A stretch of DNA of 64,000 bases. Source: an uncultured Sphingomonadaceae bacterium. GTDB lineage: Bacteria > Pseudomonadota > Alphaproteobacteria > Sphingomonadales > Sphingomonadaceae. The stretch spans positions 1-64,000 of the forward strand of contig CALMVA010000068.1 of the NCBI GenBank assembly GCA_937873035.1. Reading direction: 5' to 3'. A model generated the notes under the pieces. That model was not told the DNA's origin. It saw only the letters and a program-made list of their open reading frames with translations, and did not search any database. This document shows positions 44,429 through 52,517 of this stretch, one piece after another. A program made the position numbers and the translations under genes. The stretch's first letter is position 1; every line of letters starts with the position of its first letter.

Positions 44429-45607
44429 CTATCTCTTGCTCCACCCGGCCGCCGGGCGCTCTTCCTGCCGCGCTTCGGGGATGATCTCGCGCATCTTGCG
44501 GCAGAAGCTTTTCAGGCAGACTTCCTTGTCTGACAGCGGCCCCATAGAGAAGCTGCGGCTCGCCATGCCTTCCTGCACGCGCGTGATGAGGGCTGTGTCT
44601 TCCAGATTGACCTGCCGGTTGATCCGCCAGTTGAGGTAGCGCGCGGCGCGCATTTCTCGGCGCCAAGGATCATCAGGGGCATCGGGCAGCACATAGCTGA
44701 TCTCGCGGATAAGGCAGGTGGTGGGGCCGGTTGGCAGCCACTGCATGAAATCCACCTGATCGGGGTAGATGTCGAACGCGACCGTGGGCCACAGCTTGAA
44801 ATAGAGCCAGTGTCGCTGGCTGGCCTCCGGTAGATGCGGCACGGGCGGCAGCAGCTTCTGGTAGAGCCGCTCGGACCAGTTGGCCGACGGCCGGTCTTCC
44901 AGATCGCCCCACATCCGGTCCACATGGTCTTGCGCCTCGATGCCATAGCTCTTGCCAAACAGGCGCGTCAGGCCGGGGTGCGACACGGGGATGTGCAGCC
45001 CGTCTGAATAATTGTCGCCCACATTCTTCCAGTTGACGGTGCGTGCGCGCATCGTGACGCGGCCAAGCGCCGTCAACTCCTCAAAGCGATAGGGCGCGAC
45101 CATCGCTTCATAAGGCGCCATCATCTCGGCCACCGAAGGCCCGCCGCCTTCGAGCCGAACGAAGATGAAACCGCGCCAGATTTCACACTCGACCGGAGCC
45201 AGCCCCGCCTTGCCCTTGTCGAGCGTGGGGTAAGAGGCGCTATCGGGCACACCGGTCAACCGGCCATCCAGCTCATAGACCCAGGCGTGATAGGGGCAGA
45301 CGAGCTTTTTGGCGCAGCCATGCGCCCCATCGACCAGACGGCTGCCGCGATGGCGGCAGACATTGGTGAAGGCGCGCACATCGCCATCGGCCCCACGCAC
45401 CACGATGACGCTTTCCCCAATATAATCGAGGCTGTGCCAATCCCCCGTATTGGGCACGTCGTTCACATGGCACACCACCTGCCAACTGGGGCGGAAGACG
45501 CGATCTTCCTCGACACCCGCAAATTCAGGGTCATGATAGGTCCAGGCCGGCAGGCTCCAGCCTTCCAGCGGATCCGTCTCAATGGAGTTGACGCTACCCA
45601 ATGCCAT
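44429..45607 (-). CDS. Rieske non-heme iron oxygenase, large subunit
   Basis: This is the catalytic subunit of a ring-hydroxylating or N-demethylating oxygenase, 392 residues. The Rieske 2Fe-2S ligands are Cys84-x-His86 (NVCRHRG) and Cys104-x2-His107 (CPYHAWVY). The catalytic iron site is in NVGDNYSDGLHIPVSH, with His205 and His210. The ATG at 45607 is just inside the regulator region. The divergent regulator looks like BetI, so a quaternary amine substrate, as in GbcA-type enzymes, is possible. No reductase subunit is adjacent. Confidence 0.88.
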   Translation of the reverse strand: MALGSVNSIETDPLEGWSLPAWTYHDPEFAGVEEDRVFRPSWQVVCHVNDVPNTGDWHSLDYIGESVIVVRGADGDVRAFTNVCRHRGSRLVDGAHGCAKKLVCPYHAWVYELDGRLTGVPDSASYPTLDKGKAGLAPVECEIWRGFIFVRLEGGGPSVAEMMAPYEAMVAPYRFEELTALGRVTMRARTVNWKNVGDNYSDGLHIPVSHPGLTRLFGKSYGIEAQDHVDRMWGDLEDRPSANWSERLYQKLLPPVPHLPEASQRHWLYFKLWPTVAFDIYPDQVDFMQWLPTGPTTCLIREISYVLPDAPDDPWRREMRAARYLNWRINRQVNLEDTALITRVQEGMASRSFSMGPLSDKEVCLKSFCRKMREIIPEARQEERPAAGWSKR

Positions 45608-45618
45608 GCCTTGATTCC

Positions 45619-45640
45619 TTGTTATACACTCGTATAACAA
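45619..45640. promoter_or_regulatory. Perfect palindromic operator between Rieske and TetR genes
   Basis: Arms TTGTTATAC and GTATAACAA flank ACTC with no mismatch. The palindrome fills the middle of a 37-bp gap between the two divergent start codons. It is the obvious site for the adjacent TetR regulator and would control both genes. It is AT-rich against a GC-rich background. Confidence 0.88.
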
Positions 45641-45644
45641 TCTC

Positions 45645-46244
45645 ATGAGCGCACGACAAGCCTTTCGCCGCGCCGAGCCGGACGCGCGCCGCCAGAGCCT
45701 GATCGACGCCTGCGCGCACACATTGGCGCATAAGGGCGCGCATGGCGCCTCAGTGCGCGCGATTTGCACCGAGGCCGGTGTTTCCGCCGGATTGCTCCGA
45801 CATTATTTCGCCGGGATTGATGATCTGGTGGCAGAAACTTACCGCGTGGTGGGCGCACGGGTGCAAGCAGCACTGGACGATGCAGTCGCCTCGGCAGAAC
45901 AGACGCCGGAGGCGCGTCTGATTGCCTATCTCGCCGCCAGCTTTGCGCCTCCCATTGCCGACCCGGACCTGCTGTCCACCTGGCTCGCTTTCTGGAGCCT
46001 GACGCGCACCGACAGCACCGTCGCCCAGCTCCACAGCGAAATCTACGCCGACAATCGCCGCGCGCTGGAGGCGCTGCTTGATGCCCATGCACCGGGCAAG
46101 AACCATCGTCTGACGGCGGTTGCGTTGACGGCGCTGGTCGATGGTCTCTGGCTTGAACTCAGCCTTGGCAACGCGCCCTTCACGCCCGAAGAGGCGACCG
46201 CACTCACGCGGCGGTGGCTGAATGGGCTATTGCCGCTCCAATAA
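45645..46244 (+). CDS. TetR-family regulator, BetI-like
   Basis: The 199-residue protein has an N-terminal TetR helix-turn-helix (SVRAICTEAGVSAGLLRHYF, about 36-55). Its C-terminal ligand domain has WLAFWSLTRTDS and GLWLEL segments that recall the choline-responsive BetI repressor. It most likely represses itself and the divergent Rieske gene through the palindrome just upstream. The ligand is unproven; no betAB genes are in the window. Confidence 0.87.
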   Translation: MSARQAFRRAEPDARRQSLIDACAHTLAHKGAHGASVRAICTEAGVSAGLLRHYFAGIDDLVAETYRVVGARVQAALDDAVASAEQTPEARLIAYLAASFAPPIADPDLLSTWLAFWSLTRTDSTVAQLHSEIYADNRRALEALLDAHAPGKNHRLTAVALTALVDGLWLELSLGNAPFTPEEATALTRRWLNGLLPLQ

Positions 46245-46245
46245 T

Positions 46246-46411
46246 CCGTCAGGCCAGCGCAAGCTGGCATCTCGTGCGCCTCACCCTTGAGACCCCAGCC
46301 TTCGCTGGGGCGACGCGTGGCGGCAGGCGCCTCCCCTCTCCCGTCATGCCAGCGCAGGCTGGCATCTCCGGTGCCCAACCTGGGAGACCCCAGCCTCCGC
46401 CAGCGTGACGC
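46246..46411. repeat. Family A palindromic repeat cluster
   Basis: This stretch holds four units of the CCAGC/GCTGG type, including ATGCCAGC-GCAG-GCTGGCAT near 46346 and ACCCCAGC-CTTC-GCTGGGG near 46292. Two others are decayed. They fill most of the gap between the TetR and haemoglobin genes. No gene is seen. Confidence 0.8.
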
Positions 46412-46434
46412 GTGGTGGCGACCGCGCGGTCGCT

Positions 46435-46875
46435 TCAGGCCAGCCGCCCGTCGCGGTGGATGCGGATGCCGGTCAACAGGCTGTCGGCGATCTGCCGGGC
46501 GCGCGCGGCGACCATCGAGGATGCTTCGGGGGATGGTTCAATGGCTTTGAGCGTCTCGTCAAACAGCATCAGCCAGCGCTCGAACTCGGCCTGTTCAATG
46601 CCGGGAATCGCAATATGCTTGGCCATGGGGTTGCCCGAAAAGCTACCGCTGGCATGGAGGACCGACGCCCAGAAATGCTTCATCTGAGTGAGGTGTGTCG
46701 GCCAATCATGGATGCGCGCCTCAAAGATCGGCCCCAGCGCCTCATCCGCACGGACGCGATCATAAAAGCTGTCCACGAGCCGCGCGATATAGGGCGCATC
46801 AACGCCTGCCGCTTCGGCTTCGGCTCTGCGCGCCTCACGCGCGGCGATTGCGGGTCGAACCTGATCCATGCCCAT
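46435..46875 (-). CDS. Group III truncated haemoglobin
   Basis: This 146-residue two-on-two globin fits the group III pattern. FYDRVRADEALGPIF forms the first helices, then DWPTHLTQMKHFWASVL and the haem region NPMAKHIAIPGIEQAEFERWL, with a proximal histidine near residue 86. Such globins bind oxygen or nitric oxide. The gene is alone and convergent with the TetR gene. The start could be 46875 or 46869. Confidence 0.88.
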   Translation of the reverse strand: MGMDQVRPAIAAREARRAEAEAAGVDAPYIARLVDSFYDRVRADEALGPIFEARIHDWPTHLTQMKHFWASVLHASGSFSGNPMAKHIAIPGIEQAEFERWLMLFDETLKAIEPSPEASSMVAARARQIADSLLTGIRIHRDGRLA

Positions 46876-47022
46876 TATTTAGGGGCCGCAGCCCCAATCA
46901 CCAAGCCTTGCATCACTAACCCACGAGGTTGCACGCGCCATTGTCATTATCATGTCGCACAGGGTGTTGACCCTTGGCAGTGGCTGGTCGCAAAGTGACG
47001 CCAGACAAAAGGGGTTTTTGAA

Positions 47023-48648
47023 ATGACATTTCGCATCAACCGCCGCGCGCTTATCACCACGGCGGGCTATGGCATTGGCGGGCTGTTGCTGCCCGGTGGC
47101 CAGCTTGTCGCGCAGACGCTGCTGGGGCTGACGGGCTTTACGCACAGCGTGGCGAGCGGCGAGCCTGGGCCGGATTCCACGTTGCTCTGGACGCGCTTCG
47201 TGCCGACGGCGGGCGGGCCAGCCAAGGTGCGCGTCGAAGTGGCGGACAGCCGGGACTTTATCAAAATCGTGGGCGGCGGCCAGATGATTACCGGCCCGTG
47301 GCGCGACCATACGGTGAAGATCACAGTCGATGGTCTCCAGCCCGGCCGCTTCTACTGGTATCGCTTCATCGGCCCCGATGGCGCCATTTCGCCCATTGGT
47401 CGCACCAAGACGCTGCCTGTGGGAAAGGTTGGCAAGTTCAACATCGCGATCTTTTCCTGCGCGAATATCGGCTTTGGCGAGTTCAACGCTTATGGCCATG
47501 CTGCCGCGCGCGACGACATTGATCTGACGCTGCACATGGGCGACTATATCTATGAATATGGGCGCGGCGGCTATGATGGCGGCCCCAAATTCTCCAGCCG
47601 CCTGTTCCCCGCAGGTGAGCTTTATTCGCTCGCCGATTATCGCCTGCGCTACGCCAGTTATCGCGCCGATCCGCAGCTTCAGGCGTTGCACGCCAACTTT
47701 CCGATGATCCCCAATACCGACGACCATGAAGGCGGGAATGACAGCTGGGAGGGCGGCGCCCAAAACCACACGCCCGATGAAGGCGACTGGTCGGTCCGCC
47801 GCAATGCCGCAATGCAGGCGTGGCGTGAATGGCTGCCGGTGGGAGAACAGCCGTGGAAGACCTATGAGATTGGCGATCTCGCCACCTATTTCCGCACCGA
47901 TACGCGGATGGTTGCGCGCTCCAAGCCCGCCTGGGCCGGAGATTTGATGCGCGCGCCCGACACCGCCAAGGCCTTTGCCGAATTCCGCGATGGCGCATGG
48001 CGTGATCCCTCGTCCACCATGTTCGGCACCGAGCAGGAAAGCTGGCTGTTCCACCAGTTCGCCCGCAGCCGCGCAACATGGTCCGTGCTGGGTGTTGGCA
48101 CCAATATGGGCTATAATTACACGCCGGATGAGGCGCTCAACTGGTTCGGCCCGGATGTGCCCGATTATCGCAAGAACTTCATGCGGCAGGGCATTGCCGC
48201 AGCGAAGGCGGGTCTGCCCTATAATTTCGACAATTGGGGCGGCTATCCCGTCGCGCGCAGCCGCGTATTTGCGGCAGCCCAGAAGAATGACCTCAATCTC
48301 GTCGTCGTGTCAGGTGACAGCCATAACAGCTGGGCCTTCGACCTGCCCGAAGACGGCCGGCCCGCAGGCGTCGAGTTTGGCGGGCAGAGCGTCTCCTCAC
48401 CGGGCATCGAATCGGCGACGGTCGGCATTGATCCCGCGCGCATCGCCAAGGATATTCTCGCACGCAACACGCAGGAACTACGCTGGGTCGACACCTCGAA
48501 CCGTGGCTATATGCACCTGTCGCTCAGCCCCAAGGCCGCGACCAACGAATGGGTCTTCATGGACACAGTGAAGGAAGTTTCGTCCAAGACCAAACCGAGC
48601 CAGCGGATGCAGGTGCGCCCCGGCCGCAAGGTGCTTGAGCAAGCATGA
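47023..48648 (+). CDS. phoD: PhoD-family alkaline phosphatase
   Basis: This 541-residue exported phosphodiesterase/phosphatase has a Tat-type signal (RINRRALITTAGYG) and a VASGEPGPDSTLLWTRF start of the PhoD N-terminal domain. The metal site segments LHMGDYIYEYG and NTDDHEGGNDSW follow. VVSGDSHNSWAFDL lies nearer the C-terminus. It needs calcium and iron in characterised members and releases phosphate from esters. AAGGGG lies before the ATG. The amidohydrolase gene overlaps its stop. Confidence 0.93.
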   Translation: MTFRINRRALITTAGYGIGGLLLPGGQLVAQTLLGLTGFTHSVASGEPGPDSTLLWTRFVPTAGGPAKVRVEVADSRDFIKIVGGGQMITGPWRDHTVKITVDGLQPGRFYWYRFIGPDGAISPIGRTKTLPVGKVGKFNIAIFSCANIGFGEFNAYGHAAARDDIDLTLHMGDYIYEYGRGGYDGGPKFSSRLFPAGELYSLADYRLRYASYRADPQLQALHANFPMIPNTDDHEGGNDSWEGGAQNHTPDEGDWSVRRNAAMQAWREWLPVGEQPWKTYEIGDLATYFRTDTRMVARSKPAWAGDLMRAPDTAKAFAEFRDGAWRDPSSTMFGTEQESWLFHQFARSRATWSVLGVGTNMGYNYTPDEALNWFGPDVPDYRKNFMRQGIAAAKAGLPYNFDNWGGYPVARSRVFAAAQKNDLNLVVVSGDSHNSWAFDLPEDGRPAGVEFGGQSVSSPGIESATVGIDPARIAKDILARNTQELRWVDTSNRGYMHLSLSPKAATNEWVFMDTVKEVSSKTKPSQRMQVRPGRKVLEQA

Positions 48649-49916
48649 TCGTGCGCGCACTCGCCTCGCTCCTCGCGCTTGCCGCAGCATCCGGGGCGAG
48701 TGCCGCGACGACTTATGTGCGCGCAGGCAAGCTCGTTGATGTGGACGTCGGCAGCGTTCGCACCAACCAGTGCGTGACCATTACCGACCAGCGAATCACC
48801 GCTATTGGCCGATGCACCACGCCGCCCAAGGGCGCGACGGTCATCGACTGGCGCAAATATACGGTCCTTCCGGGCCTGATCGACCTGCACACCCATCTCG
48901 CCGATGTCGGGCAAGGCGCGGACGTTGCCGAGCCGATCAAGACCGGGCCTGCCGAAAGCGCCTTTATCGGCGCACGCAATGCGCGAAACACGCTGATGGC
49001 GGGCTTCACCACGGTCCGCGATGTCGGCACCTTCCGCGTCTTTTCAGACGTGAAGCTGCGCGATGCCATCGACAAGGGGCTGATCCCCGGTCCGCGCATG
49101 GCGGTGGTCGGCACCTATCTCACCATCCCCGGCGGTGGCGGTGAGATCAATGGGCTGCCTGCGGGCACCGTCCCGCCCGAAATGCGCTTTGGCGTTGTCA
49201 CCACCCCCGCCGAAGCGCGCGACAAGGCCGAGGCGCTTTTCAGGGGCGGCGCTGATTTCCTGAAGCTTATCGCCACCGGCGCTGTGCTGGCCATCGGCAC
49301 CGAACCCGGCCAGCCCGAACTGACCGAAGATGAGATGCGCGCCGCAGTTGACGTGGCGAAGGCCCATGGCAGCTACGCAACCGCCCACGCGCATGGGGCC
49401 GCAGGGATCAAGGCCGCCATTCGCGCGGGCGTCCGCTCGATCGAGCACGCAAGCCTTATCGACGAAGAAGGGCTGGCGATGGCCAAAGCGAACGGCGTCT
49501 GGCTCGTGATGGACATCTTCAACGGCGATTATATCGACGAGGTCGGCACCAAAGAGGGCTGGCCTGCCGAATATCTGCGCAAGAACCGCGAGACGACCAA
49601 CATTCAGCGCCAGATGTTCCGAAAAGGCGTGGCGATGGGCGTGCCGATTGCCTTCGGGTCCGACAGCGGCGTTTATCCGCATGGGCTGAACGGGCGGCAA
49701 TTCGCCTATATGGTCCGCTTCGGGATGACGCCGATGCAGGCCATCCAGTCCGCCACGCGCGATGCCGCTCTCGTGATGATGCGCGAGAAGGATGTCGGGG
49801 CGATTTCGGTTGGCCGCTTTGGCGACATGATCGCCGTGAAGGGTGACCCGCTGACGAACATCCGCACGCTGGAGAGTGTGAAAGGCGTCATCAAGGGCGG
49901 CGAACAGGTCCGCTAA
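48645..49916 (+). CDS. Exported amidohydrolase-family protein
   Basis: This 423-residue metal-dependent hydrolase has a cleavable signal peptide (LLALAAASGASA, about 9-20). The first metal pair is in LIDLHTHLADVG (His82, His84), then YATAHAHGAAG, SIEHASLID and FGSDSGVYPHG complete the amidohydrolase barrel. The group includes peptidases that cleave Xaa-Pro and other dipeptides. It overlaps the PhoD stop by ATGA, though its substrate cannot be inferred from that. Confidence 0.85.
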   Translation: MIVRALASLLALAAASGASAATTYVRAGKLVDVDVGSVRTNQCVTITDQRITAIGRCTTPPKGATVIDWRKYTVLPGLIDLHTHLADVGQGADVAEPIKTGPAESAFIGARNARNTLMAGFTTVRDVGTFRVFSDVKLRDAIDKGLIPGPRMAVVGTYLTIPGGGGEINGLPAGTVPPEMRFGVVTTPAEARDKAEALFRGGADFLKLIATGAVLAIGTEPGQPELTEDEMRAAVDVAKAHGSYATAHAHGAAGIKAAIRAGVRSIEHASLIDEEGLAMAKANGVWLVMDIFNGDYIDEVGTKEGWPAEYLRKNRETTNIQRQMFRKGVAMGVPIAFGSDSGVYPHGLNGRQFAYMVRFGMTPMQAIQSATRDAALVMMREKDVGAISVGRFGDMIAVKGDPLTNIRTLESVKGVIKGGEQVR

Positions 49917-50671
49917 CGCAGCAGGATGTAGATCGCGACGGCGACCACAAACCCCGCAAAGCCGAAGCGCGCCACTGCAATGCGGCTGGCGAGCCAGCGC
50001 GAGACCGGAGCACCAAAGAGCGCACCAATTGCGCCGCCTGCCACGAGAGCGGCAAACAGGGCCCAATCCACTTGACCCGACAGCGCATAGGAAGTGCTTG
50101 TCGCGCCGCCAAAGAGCGTGACCGAAACAAGTGACGAGGCGGCGGCATTGGCAAGCGTCATCCCCGTCGAGGCCATCAACCCCGGCGCGATGAGGAAGCC
50201 GCCGCCGATCCCGAAGAAACCGGCGGCGAGCCCCGCGACCAGACCCACAGGGGCCAGCTTTAAAACCATGTCAGGCTGGAGATGGACCGATGGATCGCCT
50301 TCCGACTTGCGCGGAATGACCATCGAAATCGCAATCGCGATCATCGCAATGGCAAACCATTTGACGAGATGCGCACCATCCATCTGCTTGCCGAAATGCG
50401 CACCGATGAGCGATCCGGCCAGCCCTGCCACCGCAAAAACCGTGGCGCATGGCCATTTGACGCGCCCTGCGCGCGCCTGCACCGCAAGCCCGGTCGCTGC
50501 GTTGACGGCCACAGCCGCAGCCGAAGTGCCGATGGCGATATGCGCATCCGCCACGCCCACCGCATAGAGCAGCCACGGCGTCGCGAGCACCGATCCTCCG
50601 CCACCGAAGACCGTCAGCAGCAGCCCCACGATGACACCGCCCAGCGCCGTGATAAGGAGCGTTTCAGCCAT
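49913..50671 (-). CDS. TSUP-family permease (TauE/SafE-like)
   Basis: This 252-residue inner membrane protein has two similar halves, each with GVIVGLLLTVFGGGGSVLATP- or GLVAGLAAGFFGIGGGFLIAP-type repeats. This is the classic TauE/SafE arrangement. It is encoded last in the minus-strand group with a rhodanese and an ArsR sensor, so export of sulfite or thiosulfate, or uptake of sulfur anions, is likely. Its stop overlaps the end of the convergent amidohydrolase gene by four bases. Confidence 0.9.
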   Translation of the reverse strand: MAETLLITALGGVIVGLLLTVFGGGGSVLATPWLLYAVGVADAHIAIGTSAAAVAVNAATGLAVQARAGRVKWPCATVFAVAGLAGSLIGAHFGKQMDGAHLVKWFAIAMIAIAISMVIPRKSEGDPSVHLQPDMVLKLAPVGLVAGLAAGFFGIGGGFLIAPGLMASTGMTLANAAASSLVSVTLFGGATSTSYALSGQVDWALFAALVAGGAIGALFGAPVSRWLASRIAVARFGFAGFVVAVAIYILLR

Positions 50672-50672
50672 G

Positions 50673-51209
50673 TCAGGCGGAAATTGCTCGGCGGTTCCAT
50701 GGCGCCAGCATCAAGAGCCGCGCCATGCCGCAAAAGCCAGTGGCCCCCGCAAAGACAAGCCCCGCGCCAACAAAGACCGAAATCCCGAAAAACGCGGGTG
50801 CGACGGCAAAGCCAAGGAGGATGCCCAGAAGAACAAGTGAGCCTGCTGCAATCTGCACCTGCCGCATGATTTCCAGCGGCGCACTGGCGTTGGTCATAAC
50901 GGGAAGCCCCGCCTTCACCCAGCCATCAAGGCCACCAGCAAGCACATAAGCCTCACCTGCGACGCGCGCCGCCAGCCGATCACACGCGCCCGCGGTGCGC
51001 GCTCCCGACCGGCAGGTAAAGATAACATCGGCCTCCGGGTCGACCTTCAGATGCGCGGCTTCCCACACCGAAAGCGGCTGCGATTGCGCGCCAGGCACAT
51101 GGCTGCGTGCAAACTCATCGGGTTCGCGGATGTCGATAAGGACGGCCCGTCCCGCATCGAGCCGCGCCTTCACATCGGCGGGAGAAAGAGAGGTGATCCG
51201 GGCAGTCAT
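50673..51209 (-). CDS. Rhodanese with membrane-anchored C-terminal domain
   Basis: This 178-residue protein has an N-terminal rhodanese domain with the active loop CRSGART (Cys66) and a C-terminal two-helix membrane part of the DUF2892 type. Such fusions move sulfane sulfur at the membrane. It begins one base after the stop codon of the ArsR regulator, in the same direction, and the TSUP permease follows in two bases. Confidence 0.92.
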   Translation of the reverse strand: MTARITSLSPADVKARLDAGRAVLIDIREPDEFARSHVPGAQSQPLSVWEAAHLKVDPEADVIFTCRSGARTAGACDRLAARVAGEAYVLAGGLDGWVKAGLPVMTNASAPLEIMRQVQIAAGSLVLLGILLGFAVAPAFFGISVFVGAGLVFAGATGFCGMARLLMLAPWNRRAISA

Positions 51210-51210
51210 G

Positions 51211-51540
51211 TCAGTTGGTTCTCGCTTCAGGAGGGCAGAAAAGATCAGCCAGCGTTTCAAGCACCCGCAGCACGGCAGGATCGGCGACGCGATAATAGAT
51301 CACCTGCCCGTCGCGCCGCGTGGAAACGGCGCCTTCCTCGCGCAACAGGGCAAGGTGCTGCGACAGCGCCGATTGCGAGAGGCCGATGCGCGGCTGCAAT
51401 TCGCCCACCGACAATTCGCCTTCCAGCAACTGGCACAGAATCATCAGTCGCCGCTCATTGCCGAGAAGACGCATGAGCGAGGCCGCCCGCGCGGCGCTCT
51501 CTTCAAACAGCGAAAGCTCGAAACGTGTCAGATCAAACAT
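51211..51540 (-). CDS. ArsR-family regulator, BigR/SqrR-like persulfide sensor
   Basis: The 109-residue winged-helix repressor has the helix-turn-helix SVGELQPRIGLSQSALSQHL near 44-63 and wing RRDGQVIYYRV. Its only two cysteines are Cys36 and Cys102, 66 residues apart. The same spacing occurs in BigR (42/108) and SqrR (41/107), where the pair senses persulfide. It likely represses itself with the rhodanese and TSUP genes and the divergent hydrolase gene. Confidence 0.9.
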   Translation of the reverse strand: MFDLTRFELSLFEESAARAASLMRLLGNERRLMILCQLLEGELSVGELQPRIGLSQSALSQHLALLREEGAVSTRRDGQVIYYRVADPAVLRVLETLADLFCPPEARTN

Positions 51541-51617
51541 GATCGAAATATATCAGTTGATTCTAATTTAGCAATATCTAATATTATACCATGAATGAAA
51601 TTATGGAGTCGGTTTTC
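51541..51617. promoter_or_regulatory. AT-rich divergent promoter/operator region
   Basis: The gap between the ArsR and metallo-hydrolase genes is very AT-rich, with TCTAATTTAG and CAATATCTAATATTATA (51560-51588). TCTAAT occurs twice. Both promoters and the regulator's operator must lie here. No perfect palindrome is evident by eye. Confidence 0.55.
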
Positions 51618-52478
51618 ATGCAGCCTCATGTCCACGGTATTTTCGACGCCGCTACCAACACCGTCACCTATGTGGTGCACGATCCCGTCAGCAAGGCGGC
51701 GGCAATCATTGATCCGGTGCTCGACTTCACGCCGCGCAATGCCCGCATCTCCACCGCCTCGGCAGATGCGCTGCTGGACCATGTGGCCGCAGCCGGGCTC
51801 GACCTGCGCTACATCCTCGAAACACACGCCCATGCCGACCATCTGTCTGCCGCGCACCATCTGCGTGAAAAGACGGGCGCGCCGGTCGTCATCGGCGCGC
51901 ATATCACGCAGGTGCAGGCGATTTTCGCCGATCTGTTCGAGGCGGAAGACGTTGCTCGCGATGGCTCTGCCTTCGATATTCTCGTGGGCGAAGGTGATGT
52001 GTTGCCGCTCGGCAATCTTGCAATCCGCGTGATGCACACGCCCGGACACACGCCCGCCTGCGTCACCTATGTCATCGGCGATGCAGCCTTTGTGGGTGAT
52101 ACCGTCTTCATGCCAGACTATGGCACCGCGCGGACCGATTTTCCGGGTGGCAATGCGACGGCACTCTACCGCTCGATCCGTCGCATCCTCGATCTGCCGG
52201 CTGACGTCCGCATCTTCACCGGGCATGATTATCCGCCTGAAGGACGCGCCGCACCGGCATGGGAAGCCTCGGTCGCAGCGCACCGCGCGGCGAACATTCA
52301 TATGCACGATGGCGTGACCGAAGCGGACTTTGTCGCCATGCGTGAAGCCCGCGACAAGACGCTGGCTGCCCCGCTCCTCATCCTGCCTTCATTGCAGGTG
52401 AACATCCGGGCGGGCCAGCTGCCGCCCGCCTCGCCGCAAGGCCATGTCTATCTGCGCCTGCCGGTCAATGCGATCTGA
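51618..52478 (+). CDS. MBL-fold hydrolase, persulfide dioxygenase-like
   Basis: This 286-residue metallo-beta-lactamase-fold enzyme resembles ETHE1/BLH persulfide dioxygenases, which oxidise glutathione persulfide to sulfite. The metal motif THAHADH gives His70, His72, Asp74 and His75, followed by HTPGHTPACVTYVIGD and GTARTDFPGG. The ATG at 51618 is preferred because GGAG lies 9 bases upstream; ATGs at 51591 and 51603 are alternatives. It is divergent from the ArsR sensor and precedes a SulP permease. Confidence 0.87.
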   Translation: MQPHVHGIFDAATNTVTYVVHDPVSKAAAIIDPVLDFTPRNARISTASADALLDHVAAAGLDLRYILETHAHADHLSAAHHLREKTGAPVVIGAHITQVQAIFADLFEAEDVARDGSAFDILVGEGDVLPLGNLAIRVMHTPGHTPACVTYVIGDAAFVGDTVFMPDYGTARTDFPGGNATALYRSIRRILDLPADVRIFTGHDYPPEGRAAPAWEASVAAHRAANIHMHDGVTEADFVAMREARDKTLAAPLLILPSLQVNIRAGQLPPASPQGHVYLRLPVNAI

Positions 52479-52517
52479 GCTGTTGCGGGCCGTGCGCGCG
52501 AGGCCTAGCGTCTGGCC

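Noticed and set aside
46876-47022. GGGGC-CGCA-GCCCC hairpin upstream of phoD as a terminator
   Set aside because: The stem is only five base pairs and has no T run; too weak to call.
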